14,158 bases of DNA. Origin: JAZGDL01 sp036477795 (GTDB lineage: Bacteria; Planctomycetota; Phycisphaerae; UBA1845). Location: contig JAZGDL010000444.1 of NCBI GenBank assembly GCA_036477795.1, positions 1 through 14,158 on the forward strand. The letters are read 5' to 3'. Below are positions 13,085 to 14,158 of this stretch, piece after piece. A program made the position numbers and the translations under genes. The notes below the pieces were generated by a model, which saw only the letters and a program-made list of their open reading frames with translations, had not been told where the DNA came from and made no database searches. Each line of letters starts with the position of its first letter. Positions within the stretch are counted from its first letter, which is position 1.

Positions 13085-13600
13085 TTATGGCTTGTCAGTC
13101 TCGGGCTGGCTGGTGGTGTCCGATATGTTGGTGCCGTAGATCTCTTCGACGATCTGTCCGAAGCGTTCCGGCAGCGGCCCCCGGCGGCTCGCGGGGCTTC
13201 TGTTCCCGCCGGACGGCTTCTTGGGGTACTTGCGTTCGATTTCCATCTGGGCGATGTCCAGCTTGCGCTGTTCCGCCAGCATTTTGCAAACGGCAGCCAA
13301 CTCCGCGGTGGAGATCCGCTCAGTGGCTTCGCTCAACGTCTCGATGATGAGTGAAACGACCACGCGGCAGGCGTCACGGGTAACGCTGGCATAGTCGCTG
13401 CCGCGCCGGGGGCCGAAGGACTCGCGGACCAGCCCGCCGATATGCCGCATGCGGTCGCGAAAGTCGATCATTGCCCGACGTTCCATCGGATCGGGTGGCT
13501 CGCCGGACGATTTATGCCCTTGCCGCCCCTCTTGGGCGCCGGGCGTCACGCTGTTGTTACGCGACCGGGCACCGCGTTTCGTGGATGCTCTGGTGGTCAT
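13085..13600 (-). CDS. Possible Mu gp27-like (DUF3486-like) phage protein
   Basis: 171 residues. The N-terminus is basic and disordered (TTRASTKRGARSRNN). The middle is helical, with VTRDACRVVVSLIIETLSEA and ISTAELAAVCKMLAEQRKLD, then a basic linker and LPERFGQIVEEIYGTN. The helical pair and C-terminal piece resemble gp27-type proteins thought to act as the small terminase partner in Mu-like phages, but the usual N-terminal helix-turn-helix is not apparent. ATG 13600 overlaps the upstream stop as ATGA. The assignment rests largely on gene order with its two upstream neighbours. No terminase large subunit follows. Confidence 0.6.
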   Translation of the reverse strand: MTTRASTKRGARSRNNSVTPGAQEGRQGHKSSGEPPDPMERRAMIDFRDRMRHIGGLVRESFGPRRGSDYASVTRDACRVVVSLIIETLSEATERISTAELAAVCKMLAEQRKLDIAQMEIERKYPKKPSGGNRSPASRRGPLPERFGQIVEEIYGTNISDTTSQPETDKP

Positions 13601-13914
13601 TGGTTCAGCGCCGGGTCATCGATGAGATGGTCGGCGACCTCCATGCCCGCTGTGCTGATGCGGAACCATCGCTTACGCCACGGAGTCAGATGCTCGTGTT
13701 GCTCGGAGCCGGCCACCACGCGCTGCACGTAACCCTTTTCCGCCAGGTAACAGAGGTCGCGCTTGAGCTGTTGCCATTCGAGCACCGGGAACACGCTCAG
13801 CAGGCTTCTGAGCAACTGCTCCGCTTGCAAAGCGGCGGGATAGATCATGCGCAGTGCCACCAGGATTTCGTTTCGCACGCGAACCATGCTGGAGTTGGGT
13901 CGGCCGTTGGCCAT
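13597..13914 (-). CDS. Winged-helix phage-type protein (Mu gp26 / VpaChn25_0724-like)
   Basis: 105 residues. RVRNEILVALRMIYPAALQA, then VLEWQQLKRDLCYLAEKGYV and LTPWRKRWFRISTAGMEVAD ending in DPALNQ, give the pattern of a winged helix: recognition helix, wing and a short C-terminal TxxGxEVAD helix. The same pattern is seen in the small protein between DUF2730 and gp27 in Mu-like prophages. ATG 13914 is chosen over GTG 13956 and ATG 13941, because it has AGGGA eight bases upstream and overlaps the previous stop as TGATG. It could instead be a cellular DNA-binding protein, but the coupled neighbours favour phage origin. Confidence 0.65.
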   Translation of the reverse strand: MANGRPNSSMVRVRNEILVALRMIYPAALQAEQLLRSLLSVFPVLEWQQLKRDLCYLAEKGYVQRVVAGSEQHEHLTPWRKRWFRISTAGMEVADHLIDDPALNQ

Positions 13915-14158
13915 CAGTCCGTTCCCTCGTAGGGCGTCCATCGCTCTTGCCGGCACTGAGTGACACCGGCGCCTTGCGGATGTTGCCTCGACAAGACGCT
14001 GGCTGCGGCCTCCATGCGGGCCATGGCCCCGGAAAGCCGTTCGATGTTGTGCCGGGCCAGCATGCTTTCCCGCAGCCAGTCCTCCTTGGTGGCGAAGTCA
14101 CGCTCGAAGGACCCCACACGCTCGTTCAACCTATGCAGATCCCCTTCGTTGCCTTCGA
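13914..14158 (-). CDS. DUF2730-like coiled-coil phage protein (partial, runs off the right edge)
   Basis: The frame is open from the window edge, so the N-terminus is missing; about 80 residues are visible. It reads EGNEGDLHRLNERVGSFERD, then TKEDWLRESMLARHNIERLS and GAMARMEAAASVL, a coiled coil followed by a short tail ending YEGTD. The T-x-E-D-L...L pattern inside a coiled coil is what DUF2730 proteins of Mu-like prophages look like. TTG 14129 could serve as a start, but upstream codons continue the same heptad pattern, so the real start probably lies outside. Its stop overlaps the start of the winged-helix gene. Confidence 0.55.
   Translation of the reverse strand, partial: EGNEGDLHRLNERVGSFERDFATKEDWLRESMLARHNIERLSGAMARMEAAASVLSRQHPQGAGVTQCRQERWTPYEGTD

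Overview
The window is GC-rich and gene-dense. It carries an unusual load of short palindromic and heptanucleotide repeats, many of them lying inside reading frames. The gene content points to a bacterium of the Planctomycetota (perhaps Phycisphaerae-like). The pointers are a PEGA-domain lipoprotein, a Gfo/Idh/MocA plus DegT plus hexapeptide acyltransferase sugar cassette, an MgtC protein and the repeat load. This placement is an inference from style; there is no rRNA or other phylogenetic marker in the window.

Left region (1-4767), surface glycan and membrane genes. The 3' end of an unidentified membrane-associated gene (to 134) is followed at once by a large multi-pass GT-C/GT39-like glycosyltransferase (136-2205, +). 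Converging on it is a minus-strand pair: a polysaccharide deacetylase-like protein (3030-4451) and a class I SAM methyltransferase (2144-3037), translationally coupled. The two converging genes overlap tail to tail inside an inverted array of 7-bp repeats. A 27-bp palindromic repeat with no stop codon in any of six frames is present in at least seven near-full copies plus partial ones, all within the glycosyltransferase and deacetylase frames. A different, 48-bp palindrome sits in the methyltransferase.

Centre (4768-8927, +), an overlapping operon for a nucleotide-activated amino sugar. It encodes a Gfo/Idh/MocA dehydrogenase, a DegT/DnrJ/EryC1 PLP aminotransferase, an extended-SDR NAD-dependent epimerase/dehydratase, and a left-handed beta-helix acyltransferase with a C-terminal zinc ribbon. 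The order resembles WbpB/WlbA, WbpE and WbpD (3-keto, 3-amino, then 3-acetamido sugar) with a sugar epimerase inserted. The product is probably a 3-acetamido-3-deoxy hexose nucleotide for surface polysaccharide or lipid A-like glycan. Two palindromic repeats supply the C-terminal tail of the dehydrogenase, and a heptanucleotide array lies in the N-terminus of the acyltransferase.

Right-centre (8928-12369), minus strand. An MsbA-type ABC exporter is bracketed by two diverged copies of an ~80-bp direct repeat. It is followed by a PEGA-domain lipoprotein and a 66-residue helical protein with a good ribosome binding site. Three copies of a perfect 26-bp palindrome family occupy the intergenic gaps here.

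Right end (12370-14158), minus strand. There is an MgtC/SapB-family membrane protein, then three overlapping small genes. Their order and features resemble the DUF2730 / gp26-like winged-helix / gp27-like (DUF3486) stretch of Mu-like prophages. The terminase expected next is absent and MgtC takes its place, so this looks like the truncated edge of a Mu-like element that continues off the right side of the window.

No rRNA, convincing tRNA, CRISPR array, transposase or integrase is visible.
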